Part shown: piece after piece, positions 38,911 through 47,305 of the stretch
How positions within the stretch are numbered: position 1 is the first letter of the stretch
Layout: each line of letters starts with the position of its first letter
Assembly (NCBI GenBank): GCA_965213885.1
Contig: OZ243919.1
Coordinates: forward strand, 3,162,001 to 3,226,000
Direction of reading: 5' to 3'
Source: VYFG01 sp965213885
GTDB taxonomy: Bacteria > Pseudomonadota > Gammaproteobacteria > Arenicellales > Poriferihabitantaceae
Length of the DNA: 64,000 bases
Notes under the pieces: generated by a model
What the model saw: only the letters and a program-made list of their open reading frames with translations
What the model was told of the DNA's origin: nothing
Database searches by the model: none
Translations under genes and position numbers: made by a program

Positions 38911-40497
38911 ATGAACGCAGCTACCACTGACACCCATCACGACGATCACCACGACCACGGCCCCGCGCCGGGTCTCATGCGCTGGGTCACCACCACCAAC
39001 CACAAGGACATCGGCACGCTGTACCTGTGGTTCTCCCTGATCATGTTCTTCATCGGCGGCGCCATGGCGCTGGTGATCCGCACCGAGCTGTTCCAGCCCG
39101 GCCTGCAGGTGGTGGATCCGCAGTTCTTCAACACCATGACCACCATGCACGCGCTGGTCATGATCTTCGGCGTGATCATGCCGGCGTTCGTGGGCCTCGC
39201 CAACTGGATGGTGCCGATCATGGTCGGCGCCCCGGACATGGCACTGCCGCGGATGAACAACTGGAGCTTCTGGATCCTGCCCTTCGGCTTCGCCATGATG
39301 CTGTCCACCCTGTTCATGGAAGGGGGCGGCCCCGCCGCGGGCTGGACCCTGTATCCGCCCCTTTCGCTGCAGGGCGGTTCGGGCTTCCCGTTCCTGATCT
39401 TCTCGATCCACATACTCGGCATCAGCTCCATCATGGGGGCGATCAACATCGTCGCGACCATCATGAACCTGCGTGCACCGGGCATGACCTTCATGAAGAT
39501 GCCGCTGTTCGTCTGGACCTGGTTCATCACCGCCTACCTGCTGATCGCGGTGATGCCGGTTCTGGCCGGCGCGGTGACCATGCTGCTCACGGACAAGTAT
39601 TTCGGTACCGCCTTCTTCTCCGCCGCCGGCGGCGGTGACCCGGTCATGTTCCAGCACATCTTCTGGTTCTTCGGCCATCCCGAGGTGTACATCCTGATCC
39701 TGCCTTCCTTCGGCGTGGTCTCCGAAATTATCCCCACCTTCTCGCGCAAGCGTCTGTTCGGCTATTCCTCCATGGTGTATGCCACGGCCTCCATCGCGTT
39801 CCTGTCCTTTATCGTCTGGGCGCACCACATGTTCACCGTCGGCATGCCGGTGTCCGGCGCACTGTTCTTCATGTTCGCCACCATGCTGATCGCGGTGCCC
39901 ACCGGCGTGAAGGTGTTCAACTGGGTGGCCACCATGTGGCGCGGTGCGATGACCTTCGAGACGCCGATGCTGTATGCGCTCGGCTTCGTGATCATGTTCA
40001 CCATCGGCGGCTTCTCCGGCGTCATGCTGGCGCTGGTTCCGGTGGACTTCCAGTACCATGATACCTACTTCGTCGTGGCGCACTTCCACTACGTGCTGGT
40101 GCCGGGCTCCATCTTCGCGATCATTGCGGCGGTGTACTACTGGCTGCCCAAGTGGTCCGGCAAGATGTACGACGAGAAGTGGGGCAAGATCCATTTCTGG
40201 ACCTCCACCTTCTTCGTCAACCTGCTGTTCTTCCCCATGCACTTCGTGGGTCTTGCCGGCATGCCCCGGCGGATCCCGGACTACGCGGTGCAGTTCGCGG
40301 ACTTCAACGCCATTGCCACGATCGGTGCATTCGGCTTTGGTTTCTCCCAGCTGATCTTCGTGTACGTGGTGGTCCAGTGCATCCGTGGCGGGGAGAAGGC
40401 CACCGACCAGGTCTGGGAGGGTGCCGAGGGGCTCGAATGGACCCTGTCCTCGCCGCCGCCCTATCACTCGTTCACCGAGCAGCCGGTGGTCAGGTAG
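38911..40497 (+). CDS. coxA: Cytochrome c oxidase subunit I (aa3 type)
   Basis: The 528-residue protein has the twelve-helix heme-copper oxidase core. TTMHALVMIFGVIMPAFVG near residue 74 holds a heme a ligand. HIFWFFGHPEVYILILPSFG near 248-267 holds the CuB histidine and the cross-linked tyrosine of A-type oxidases. WAHHMFTVGM holds two CuB histidines, and HDTYFVVAHFHYV near 384 holds the heme a3 and a ligands. It reduces oxygen and pumps protons. A histidine-rich N-terminus (THHDDHHDHG) may assist metal delivery. It starts 41 bases after coxB. Confidence 0.97.
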   Translation: MNAATTDTHHDDHHDHGPAPGLMRWVTTTNHKDIGTLYLWFSLIMFFIGGAMALVIRTELFQPGLQVVDPQFFNTMTTMHALVMIFGVIMPAFVGLANWMVPIMVGAPDMALPRMNNWSFWILPFGFAMMLSTLFMEGGGPAAGWTLYPPLSLQGGSGFPFLIFSIHILGISSIMGAINIVATIMNLRAPGMTFMKMPLFVWTWFITAYLLIAVMPVLAGAVTMLLTDKYFGTAFFSAAGGGDPVMFQHIFWFFGHPEVYILILPSFGVVSEIIPTFSRKRLFGYSSMVYATASIAFLSFIVWAHHMFTVGMPVSGALFFMFATMLIAVPTGVKVFNWVATMWRGAMTFETPMLYALGFVIMFTIGGFSGVMLALVPVDFQYHDTYFVVAHFHYVLVPGSIFAIIAAVYYWLPKWSGKMYDEKWGKIHFWTSTFFVNLLFFPMHFVGLAGMPRRIPDYAVQFADFNAIATIGAFGFGFSQLIFVYVVVQCIRGGEKATDQVWEGAEGLEWTLSSPPPYHSFTEQPVVR

Positions 40498-40531
40498 TCA
40501 CGGGCCGCCGGGGCGAACCGGAGAGCAGCCA

Positions 40532-40630
40532 TTGAACAAGGGCGTCCGCAACACCGTGATCATCCTGTCGCTGACAGCGTTCGCGTTCTATTTCGGCATC
40601 ATGCTGATCATGCGGGGTGCCGGCTCGTGA
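40532..40630 (+). CDS. Cytochrome oxidase small assembly protein
   Basis: A 32-residue single-helix protein, NKGVRNTVIILSLTAFAFYF followed by GIMLIMRGAGS. It begins at a TTG after GGAGAG and ends in a TGA that overlaps the ctaG GTG start (GTGA). Very short proteins of this type, with RRT.LILa..al.FF.., lie between coxA and ctaG in many beta- and gammaproteobacteria and are annotated as oxidase small assembly proteins. The position and composition fit; sequence alone is too short for proof. Confidence 0.65.
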   Translation: MNKGVRNTVIILSLTAFAFYFGIMLIMRGAGS

Positions 40631-41175
40631 GCGCGTCTGGCCACCGCAGGCGCAGAAGGGCGAACCTGCCGCTCCTGTTCCTCGCGCCCGTGCTGATGTT
40701 CGGCTTCGGCTACCTCATGGTGCCGATCTACAACGCCTTTTGCGACCTCACGGGACTGAACGGCAAGACCGGGACCATCAGCGTGAGCGAGGCGGCGAAA
40801 CTGGAGGCGGACGAGGAGCGGCTGGTGAAGGTCGAGTTCACCGGTTCGCTCAACCAGTACGCCCCCTGGGAGTTCGCGCCCCGGGAGCCGAGCATGATGG
40901 TTCACCCCGGCAGGCAGTACACGACCAGTTACGTTGCCACCAACCGGCTGGACCGCTCCCTGGTGGGGCAGGCCGTGCCCAGCGTTTCGCCGGGCAGGGC
41001 GGCCACCCATTTCAACAAGACCGAATGTTTCTGTTTCGTGCAGCAGGAGTTCGGGCCCGGCGAAACCCGGGACATGCCCGTGGTCTTCATCGTGGACCCC
41101 GCGCTGCCCCGGAACGTCGACACCGTCACCCTGTCCTACACGTTTTTCAATGTGACGGAGCAGGCGGTCAACTGA
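40627..41175 (+). CDS. ctaG: Cytochrome c oxidase assembly protein CtaG (Cox11)
   Basis: The 182-residue protein has one N-terminal membrane helix (LPLLFLAPVLMFGFGYLMVPIYNAFCDLTG) and a periplasmic immunoglobulin-like domain. The copper-binding CFCF lies in FNKTECFCFVQQEFGPGE near residue 137, followed by DMPVVFIVDP. It delivers copper to the CuB centre of subunit I. GTG 40627 overlaps the upstream small gene, indicating coupling. Confidence 0.93.
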   Translation: MSASGHRRRRRANLPLLFLAPVLMFGFGYLMVPIYNAFCDLTGLNGKTGTISVSEAAKLEADEERLVKVEFTGSLNQYAPWEFAPREPSMMVHPGRQYTTSYVATNRLDRSLVGQAVPSVSPGRAATHFNKTECFCFVQQEFGPGETRDMPVVFIVDPALPRNVDTVTLSYTFFNVTEQAVN

Positions 41176-41222
41176 TTCATCCTGCAATTTCCGACTACCT
41201 TCAGAAGTCTAGGGTTCCATTC

Positions 41223-42089
41223 ATGGCAAGCACAGCGAATCACCACTACTATGTACCCCACGGCGCCTACTGGCCCCTGGTGGGTTCCATCGGACTGGCC
41301 ACCACCACCACAGGACTGGCCATCCATCTGAACCATCACGCTATCGGCCTGCCCATCATGTACGCCGGCATCGGAATCCTGATCGTGATGATGTTCGGCT
41401 GGTTCGGCGTCGTGGTCAGGGAAAGCGAGAGCGGTGCCTACGGCCACTGGGAGGACAAGTCCTTTCGGCTCGGCATGGCGTGGTTCATCTTTTCCGAGGT
41501 GATGTTCTTCGCCGCGTTCTTCGGCGCCCTCTACTATGCCCGGGTCCTGTCGGTCCCGTGGCTGCTGGGCGACGGTGCTGGCGCTGCTACCCACGAGTGG
41601 CTCTGGAGCACCTACACGGAAGTCTGGCCCACCAATGGTCCCGGGGACATGGGTGGCAGCGACTTTCACATGGGCTGGTGGCCGTTGCCGTTCATCAACA
41701 CCGTCATTCTCCTGACTTCGGGCGTCACCGTCACCATCGCGCACCACGCCATCATCAAGAACAACCGCCAGCGGTTCATCCTGGGACTGCTGGCCACCGT
41801 GATTCTCGGCTTCCTCTTCGTCTACCTGCAGGCGGTGGAATACCAGCATGCCTATCACGAGGGCATGAAGCTGTCCAGCGGCATCTACGGCTCCACCTTC
41901 TTCATGCTCACCGGCTTCCACGGATTTCACGTGACCATGGGGGCGATCATCCTTCTCGTGGTGCTGGTCCGGAGCATCCGGGGGCATTTCACCCCCACCC
42001 GCCATTTTGCCTTCGAGGCGGCCGCGTGGTACTGGCACTTCGTGGACGTGGTCTGGCTGGGACTGTTCATCTTCGTCTATATCCTGTAG
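41223..42089 (+). CDS. coxC: Cytochrome c oxidase subunit III
   Basis: The 288-residue protein opens HHYYVPHGAYWPLVGSIGL and has seven predicted helices, the conserved glutamates in FSEVMFFAAFFGALYYAR near residue 95, and FHGFHVTMGAIILLV with FEAAAWYWHFVDVVWLGLFIFVYI at the end. It stabilises the oxygen-reducing core. It lies 47 bases after ctaG and ends the oxidase transcript, converging on a DUF2909 gene. Confidence 0.96.
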   Translation: MASTANHHYYVPHGAYWPLVGSIGLATTTTGLAIHLNHHAIGLPIMYAGIGILIVMMFGWFGVVVRESESGAYGHWEDKSFRLGMAWFIFSEVMFFAAFFGALYYARVLSVPWLLGDGAGAATHEWLWSTYTEVWPTNGPGDMGGSDFHMGWWPLPFINTVILLTSGVTVTIAHHAIIKNNRQRFILGLLATVILGFLFVYLQAVEYQHAYHEGMKLSSGIYGSTFFMLTGFHGFHVTMGAIILLVVLVRSIRGHFTPTRHFAFEAAAWYWHFVDVVWLGLFIFVYIL

Positions 42090-42149
42090 GCGGTCGGGCA
42101 CGGGGGCGGACGGCCCTGCGGCACGGCGCCAATCCGTGCGGCGGCGGAT

Positions 42150-42182
42150 CCGGGGAGCCGCGAATGCATCTCCGGCTCCCGG
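42150..42182. terminator. GC-rich hairpin between coxC and the DUF2909 gene
   Basis: CCGGGGAGCCG (from 42150) and CGGCTCCCGG (to 42182) form a ten-pair stem with one bulge around an 11-base loop, in the convergent spacer. There is no T-run, so it may act as a bidirectional hairpin terminator only with help. Confidence 0.35.
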
Positions 42183-42204
42183 CCGGCCGGGAGGCAGGTT
42201 CCCC

Positions 42205-42417
42205 TTATTGACCGAAGGCGTGGGGCTCCAGCACGCCGAACCGGGATCCAAGGAATATGAGCAGCATGACGAACAGCGACAGGCCCACGCGGACAGCCAG
42301 GGACTTCACCACCTTGGCGGAATTCTCCGGGCTCTTGATGAAAAAATAAAGCGCGGTGAACAGGCTGATGACGATGAAGATCAGCAGGATGACGATGATC
42401 AGTTTGGCTAGCAGCAT
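42205..42417 (-). CDS. DUF2909 twin-transmembrane protein
   Basis: The 70-residue protein has two hydrophobic helices (residues 4-27 and 43-61) separated by FIKSPENSAKVVKSLAVRVGLS, the DUF2909 pattern. Such genes typically lie on the opposite strand between coxC and surf1 in gammaproteobacteria, as here. The role is unknown, probably in oxidase assembly or regulation. Confidence 0.75.
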   Translation of the reverse strand: MLLAKLIIVILLIFIVISLFTALYFFIKSPENSAKVVKSLAVRVGLSLFVMLLIFLGSRFGVLEPHAFGQ

Positions 42418-42495
42418 GTGGCAGGCAGGGCAGTGGGCATGGTGTCATCACGCCGGGGCCGTGATCGCACGGCCGGCCGGCCGGACCGGGAGGCC

Positions 42496-43200
42496 ATGAT
42501 TATATCCGCCAGGCGGCTGGTTGCGCTGACGCTCTTTGCCATTGCCCTGACCATACTCCTGGTCCTGGGCGCGTGGCAGATGCTGCGCGGCCAGGAGAAG
42601 GCGCAGATCGAATCCAGGATCGCGGCCGGCGGGAAATCCCTGGAGATCTCGGCGAGACCCCGGGACTGGGCCGAGCTCGACTACCGCCGGGCGAACCTGT
42701 CCGGAAGCTGGATCCCGGACCGGGAGTTCCTGCTGGAGAACCGAATCTACCGGGGCATGCCCGGCTTCGAGGTGCTGACCCCGTTCGAACTCGCCGGGGA
42801 CGGCGCCGTGCTGCTGATCAACCGCGGATGGATCGCGGCCGGCGGGGACCGGGGGGCCGCAGTCCTGGACCCGCCCGGGGACAGTCCCGGCGGGGTACTG
42901 TACCGGCCCGAGCCGGGGTTCACCCTGGGCGAGACGGTGTCCGGTGAAACGCGCTGGCCGCAGACGGTTCTCTACCTGGACATCGGGGCGATCGCGAGGC
43001 GCCTGGGACGCGGGATCGAGCCCGCTGTCCTGGTGCTCGACCCCGAACACCCCCTGGCCCATCCCAGGCTCTGGCGGCCCACCGCCATGCCCGCCTCGCG
43101 CCACTACGGCTATGCCGTGCAGTGGTGGGGCCTTGCCCTGGCGCTGCTGATCCTGGGCCTCATCTGGCGCCGCAAACCGAACACCCGAAACCCGTCATGA
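42496..43200 (+). CDS. SURF1-family cytochrome oxidase assembly protein
   Basis: The 234-residue protein has an N-terminal helix (RRLVALTLFAIALTILLVLGAWQMLRGQEK), FLLENRIYRGMPGFEVLTPFEL near residue 76, LLINRGWIAAG near 105, and a C-terminal HYGYAVQWWGLALALLILGLIWRR helix. These are SURF1 landmarks. SURF1 helps insert heme a into subunit I. ATG 42496 follows GGGAGG. Its stop overlaps the next gene (ATGA). Confidence 0.88.
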   Translation: MIISARRLVALTLFAIALTILLVLGAWQMLRGQEKAQIESRIAAGGKSLEISARPRDWAELDYRRANLSGSWIPDREFLLENRIYRGMPGFEVLTPFELAGDGAVLLINRGWIAAGGDRGAAVLDPPGDSPGGVLYRPEPGFTLGETVSGETRWPQTVLYLDIGAIARRLGRGIEPAVLVLDPEHPLAHPRLWRPTAMPASRHYGYAVQWWGLALALLILGLIWRRKPNTRNPS

Positions 43201-43805
43201 ATCGAGACAGATCCCCCACGCTGCGCCTCAGCCGACTCAAGCTGATCGCGGTGTTCGTCCTGTTCTTCGGACCGCTGGTATTCGCGGTGGTCTGGTACTA
43301 CGGCCTGGGTGCCGTGCTCGCGCCCAGGAGCGGGACGAACCACGCGCCGCTGGTGGCGCCCCCGGTGGTGCTGGAGGCGTTCACCAACCCGAGACCGGAC
43401 GGCAGCCTGGTCGGGCTCGACGATCTCAAGGGGCGCTGGACCGTGGTGCACCGGCTTCCAGGGACCTGCGGCGAGGCCTGCGGGACCTCTCTCTACAATA
43501 CCCGGCAGACCCGGCTGGCCCTCGGCCGCGACGCCGAGAGAGTCCGCAGGATCCTGCTTGGCGGGGATGCCGGGCTGATGGGGGAAGTGGCCCGGGAACA
43601 CCCGGACATGGATCTGGTCCTTCGCGGTGCCGGCGGGCTGGGCGACCAGCTTCTGCCGGTGGCGGAAGATCACGGCGCCGGGCCGGATGACGCCCTGCTG
43701 GTGGATCCCCTGGGTAATGTCATGATGCTGATACCGGCTTCCCTGGACCCCTCCGACCTGCTCAAGGACCTGAAGAAGCTGATGAAACTGTCCAGGGTGG
43801 GGTAG
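43197..43805 (+). CDS. SCO1/SenC-like thioredoxin-fold assembly protein
   Basis: The 202-residue protein has one N-terminal membrane helix (LIAVFVLFFGPLVFAVVWYYGLG) and a periplasmic domain. LKGRWTVVHRLPGTCGEACGTSLYNTRQ near residue 80 carries the CxxxC pair of SCO-type copper chaperones. DALLVDPLGNVMMLIP and DLLKDLKKLMKLS follow at the end. The histidine ligand of copper-binding SCO proteins is not obvious, so it may be a thiol-disulfide variant. It is coupled to surf1 and is probably involved in CuA maturation. Confidence 0.75.
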   Translation: MNRDRSPTLRLSRLKLIAVFVLFFGPLVFAVVWYYGLGAVLAPRSGTNHAPLVAPPVVLEAFTNPRPDGSLVGLDDLKGRWTVVHRLPGTCGEACGTSLYNTRQTRLALGRDAERVRRILLGGDAGLMGEVAREHPDMDLVLRGAGGLGDQLLPVAEDHGAGPDDALLVDPLGNVMMLIPASLDPSDLLKDLKKLMKLSRVG

Positions 43806-43858
43806 TGGAGGCCCGGCCCCCGGCGCAGACCCGGTGAACCGCCAATGATCGAATCAAG

Positions 43859-44125
43859 ATGACCGCAGATACCAGGCTGACCCTCTATGCCCGAGGCGGC
43901 TGTTGGTACTGTCACAGTGTGCTGCATGCGATCAAACGTCTCGGACTGGATGTGGAGGTGCGCAATATCTGGCAGGACGAGGCCGCGGCCCGGGAGCTGT
44001 TGCAGGCCACCGGCCGCCATACGGTTCCCGTGCTCCGGATCCGTGACGCCGCCGGCGGCGACCGCTGGCTGCCGGAGTCGGCCGACATCATCCGCGATCT
44101 CGAGGCCCGCGCCGCCGGGGGCTGA
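43859..44125 (+). CDS. Glutaredoxin-like protein
   Basis: The 88-residue product has the thioredoxin fold of glutaredoxins with the active site CWYC near residue 15 and HTVPVLRIRD near 54. ADIIRDLE is at the C-terminus. The cis-proline (TVP) is present. It would use glutathione to reduce disulfides. It starts 53 bases after the SCO-like gene, possibly in the same transcript, and converges on the RND gene. Confidence 0.85.
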   Translation: MTADTRLTLYARGGCWYCHSVLHAIKRLGLDVEVRNIWQDEAAARELLQATGRHTVPVLRIRDAAGGDRWLPESADIIRDLEARAAGG

Positions 44126-44152
44126 CGCCGCGGCGTGATGCCGGCGGCCGGA

Positions 44153-47100
44153 TCAGGCGTGCCGGGGCGCGGCGCCGGCGAACCGGCTCGCGGCGGTTTC
44201 ATAGATCACCAGCAGCGCGGGGACCAGGAACAGCACCAGCAGGGTTGCGAACGCAAGGCCGAAGGCAATGCTGGTCGCCATGGGGATCAGGAACCTGGCC
44301 TGGAGCGATGTTTCGAACAGCAGCGGCGTCAGCCCGCCGATGGTGGTCAGGGAGGTCAGGATCACCGCCCGCAGACGCTGGCAAGCCGCTTCCACGACGG
44401 CTTCCGCGGGCGCGACGCCCCGGGATTTCAGCGCCCGGTAGAACACCACCAGGATGATGGAGTCGTTCACCACGATGCCGGCCAGGCCGAAGAGGCCGAA
44501 CAGGGACAGGACGGTCAAGTCGAGTCCCATCAGGACATGGCCCCAGACCGCCCCGACCAGCGCGAAGGGAATGATGAACATGACGATGAGCGGCCAGGCG
44601 TAGGAGCTGAACACCCAGGACAGGACCAGGTAGATCAGGCCGAGCGCCGGGATGAGGCTGAACCGCATGTCCCCCAGGGTCTCCCGCTGGTCCGCCTGGC
44701 GGCCCTCGAACGAAAACCGGACACCGCTCTCGCTGGCCAGCGCCGGCAGCACGGACTGCTCCAGTTCCGCGCGGATCTCGTTGGTGTTGGCCACCACCGG
44801 GTCCACGCTGCCCCTGACCGTGACCGAGAGCTGGCCGCCGGAGTGGCGGATGGTTTCGTATCCGCGCTCCAGGCGGATGGTGACCAGGTTGCCGATGGGC
44901 TCGGTGCCGCCGCCGGGCAGGACGATATCCAGTTCCTCCAGGCTGGCCAGGGAATACCGCTCCGTCTCCGGCAGTGAGATCCGCACCTCCATCTCATCGA
45001 AGCCATCGGACAGTTCCTGCACCGTGATGCCGTCATAGGCGGTGCGGAGCTGGGCGGAGATGCTTTCCACGCTGAGACCCAGGGCCTGGGCGGTGGGCGT
45101 CAGTTCCAGCACCATCTGTTCCCGTCCGTAGGGGGCGTCGTCGGTGACGCCGAACACGCCGGGGATCTGTCGTATGGTCCCGGCCAGCCGCACCGCGACG
45201 GCCTTCACCTGATGGATGTCGCTGCCCACGATCCGGATATCGAGGTCGCTCCCGGGCGGTCCGGCCCTGGGTTCCATGATGCTCAGCGACTCCAGGCCCG
45301 GCACCGGGGGGAGCTGCGCCCGCCAGGCCCTGACGATGTCCCGGTTGCGGACGGCCCGCCGGTCCGGGTCGGTCAGCTCCACGCCCAGGCTCCCGAGATG
45401 ATCCGCCTGGTCCCGGGGGCGACCCCGGCTCGGCGCGTCCCCCTCCAGGGCTCCCCGACGGAGCAGCACCAGCTTGATGAATGGCTGTCCAAGGTCCTCC
45501 TCGACCGCGTACAGCGCCCGCTCGACCTCGTGGAGATAGTCCTCCACCACGTGGGCCGGGGTTCCGGAGACGAAGTTCACGTTCGCATAGAGCCTGTCCG
45601 CTTCCGCGGCGGGAAAGAACTGGAATCCGATCCGCCCCGAACTGAGCCAGCCCACGGTGATGACCAGCGTGCAGATCGCCGTGGCCAGGGTGGTCCAGGG
45701 ATGGTGCACCGAAAGCTTCGCCACGGGACGGAACAGCCGCTCCCGGAAAAACCGGAATCCGTTGTCCAGTCCGCGGCGGACCCGGCCTGTCCGGGTGGGA
45801 TCGGCCCGTCGGAAGGAATGGGTGAGGTGGCCCGGCAGGATCAGGAAGCACTCCACCAGGGAGGCGATGATGATGCAGATCACCACGATGGGGATGGCGC
45901 TCAGGATGGCGCCCATGACGCCGCCGATCAGGATCAGCGGGAGGAACGAGGCGATGGTGGTCAGGGAGGAGGCGAACACCGGGCCCAGCATCCTTCTGGC
46001 CGCCCTTTCCGAGGCATTCGTGTGCCCGCCGTCGCCGTGGTACTGGCTCATGGCCTCCTCGCCCACCACGATGGCGTCGTCGACGATGATGCCGAGCGCC
46101 ATGATCATGCCGAAGAGGCTCACCATGTTGATGGAGCCGCCGATGGCATACAGGACCCCCAGGGCCGCCATGAACGAAACCGGGATGCCCACGGCGATCC
46201 AGAACGCCACCCGCCCGTGGAGGAACAGGAACAGGATCATGAGCACCAGGGCCAGGCCGCCGATACCGTTCTTCACCAGCAGGTTGATCCGCTCCTGGAG
46301 CAGTTCCCACTGCTGGTTGAACGGCACCAGCTCCACCCCCGGCGGCAGCAGCGGCCGGGTGTCCTCCACCCACGATCCGAGAATCCGTGCCGCCTCCAGG
46401 CTGTCGCTGTTCTCGTTCCGGTTCAGGCTCAGCTCCACTGCGGGTCTGCCGCGGAAACTGAGGGTTTCCTGACTGTCCAGGGGCTTGCGGTGGATTTCGG
46501 CGATGTCCCCGAGCAGGACCAGGCGGCCCTCGTTGCTGGCGACGACGGGAATGGCCTCGAACTCGAGGCCGGACTCGCGCCGTTCCCGGAACCGCAGCTG
46601 GCGGGAGGTTTCGGCGCGGCCGATGATGCCCACCGGCACGTCCCGCGACCAGGAGGTAATCCGGCGGGCGACGTCGTCCAGCGACAGGCCGAGCTCGCGC
46701 AACCGGCGGGAGGGGATCTCGATGGCGATCTGCTCTTTCGGCAGGCCGCGCACGAAGATCTTGGCGATGCCCCGGTCCAGCAGTTCCTGCTCCATGCTGT
46801 TCACCAGGGGGCGCAGCTGCTCCAGGTCGAGATCCCCGGTGACCAGGACCTTGCCCACGTCCTCGTAGCGCACCACTTTCTGAATCACGGGCTCTTGTGC
46901 TTCCTGGGGCAGGTTCTGCACCTGGTCGACGCGCTGCTTGACCTGATCGACGGACAGGCCCATGTCGGTGGCCTCCTCGAACTCCAGGGTGATCACGGAC
47001 ATGCCCTCGGTGGATGTCGAGGTCATCTGCCTGACGAAGTCCACATCCCGGAGCTCCTGTTCCAGGGGTGTGGTGATCAGCTCTTCCACGTCTTCCGCGC

Positions 47101-47305
47101 TGGCACCGCTCCAGTTCACCCTGACGGTGGCGTAATCGATATTGAAGCTGGGGAAAAACTGGGTGTTGAGTTCCCGGATGGCCCAGATTCCGGCCAGCAG
47201 CATCATCACCATGAGCAGGTTTGCCGCGACCGGATGGTTGGCGAACACGGTGATGAAGCCGGTGCCCGGCGCTCTGGGTCCGGTTCCGGGCGCCGGATCA
47301 CTCAT
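44153..47305 (-). CDS. RND-family efflux transporter (AcrB/HAE1-like permease)
   Basis: The 1,050-residue protein has the RND layout: a helix near residue 20, a large periplasmic loop, a six-helix bundle with LVLMILFLFLHGRVAFWIAVGIPVSFMAAL near residue 335, FGMIMALGIIVDDAIVVGE near 388 (with the proton-relay DD pair), a second periplasmic loop, and a second bundle including LSLFGLFGLAGIVVNDSIILV near 945. It exports drugs, lipids or other hydrophobic compounds with proton uptake. The start overlaps the membrane-fusion gene by eight bases. No TolC gene is adjacent. Confidence 0.93.
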   Translation of the reverse strand: MSDPAPGTGPRAPGTGFITVFANHPVAANLLMVMMLLAGIWAIRELNTQFFPSFNIDYATVRVNWSGASAEDVEELITTPLEQELRDVDFVRQMTSTSTEGMSVITLEFEEATDMGLSVDQVKQRVDQVQNLPQEAQEPVIQKVVRYEDVGKVLVTGDLDLEQLRPLVNSMEQELLDRGIAKIFVRGLPKEQIAIEIPSRRLRELGLSLDDVARRITSWSRDVPVGIIGRAETSRQLRFRERRESGLEFEAIPVVASNEGRLVLLGDIAEIHRKPLDSQETLSFRGRPAVELSLNRNENSDSLEAARILGSWVEDTRPLLPPGVELVPFNQQWELLQERINLLVKNGIGGLALVLMILFLFLHGRVAFWIAVGIPVSFMAALGVLYAIGGSINMVSLFGMIMALGIIVDDAIVVGEEAMSQYHGDGGHTNASERAARRMLGPVFASSLTTIASFLPLILIGGVMGAILSAIPIVVICIIIASLVECFLILPGHLTHSFRRADPTRTGRVRRGLDNGFRFFRERLFRPVAKLSVHHPWTTLATAICTLVITVGWLSSGRIGFQFFPAAEADRLYANVNFVSGTPAHVVEDYLHEVERALYAVEEDLGQPFIKLVLLRRGALEGDAPSRGRPRDQADHLGSLGVELTDPDRRAVRNRDIVRAWRAQLPPVPGLESLSIMEPRAGPPGSDLDIRIVGSDIHQVKAVAVRLAGTIRQIPGVFGVTDDAPYGREQMVLELTPTAQALGLSVESISAQLRTAYDGITVQELSDGFDEMEVRISLPETERYSLASLEELDIVLPGGGTEPIGNLVTIRLERGYETIRHSGGQLSVTVRGSVDPVVANTNEIRAELEQSVLPALASESGVRFSFEGRQADQRETLGDMRFSLIPALGLIYLVLSWVFSSYAWPLIVMFIIPFALVGAVWGHVLMGLDLTVLSLFGLFGLAGIVVNDSIILVVFYRALKSRGVAPAEAVVEAACQRLRAVILTSLTTIGGLTPLLFETSLQARFLIPMATSIAFGLAFATLLVLFLVPALLVIYETAASRFAGAAPRHA

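Noticed and set aside
38683..40467. 594-codon minus-strand frame opposite coxA
   Set aside because: Its histidine/aspartate-rich product is the antisense of hydrophobic codons in coxA and not a real protein.
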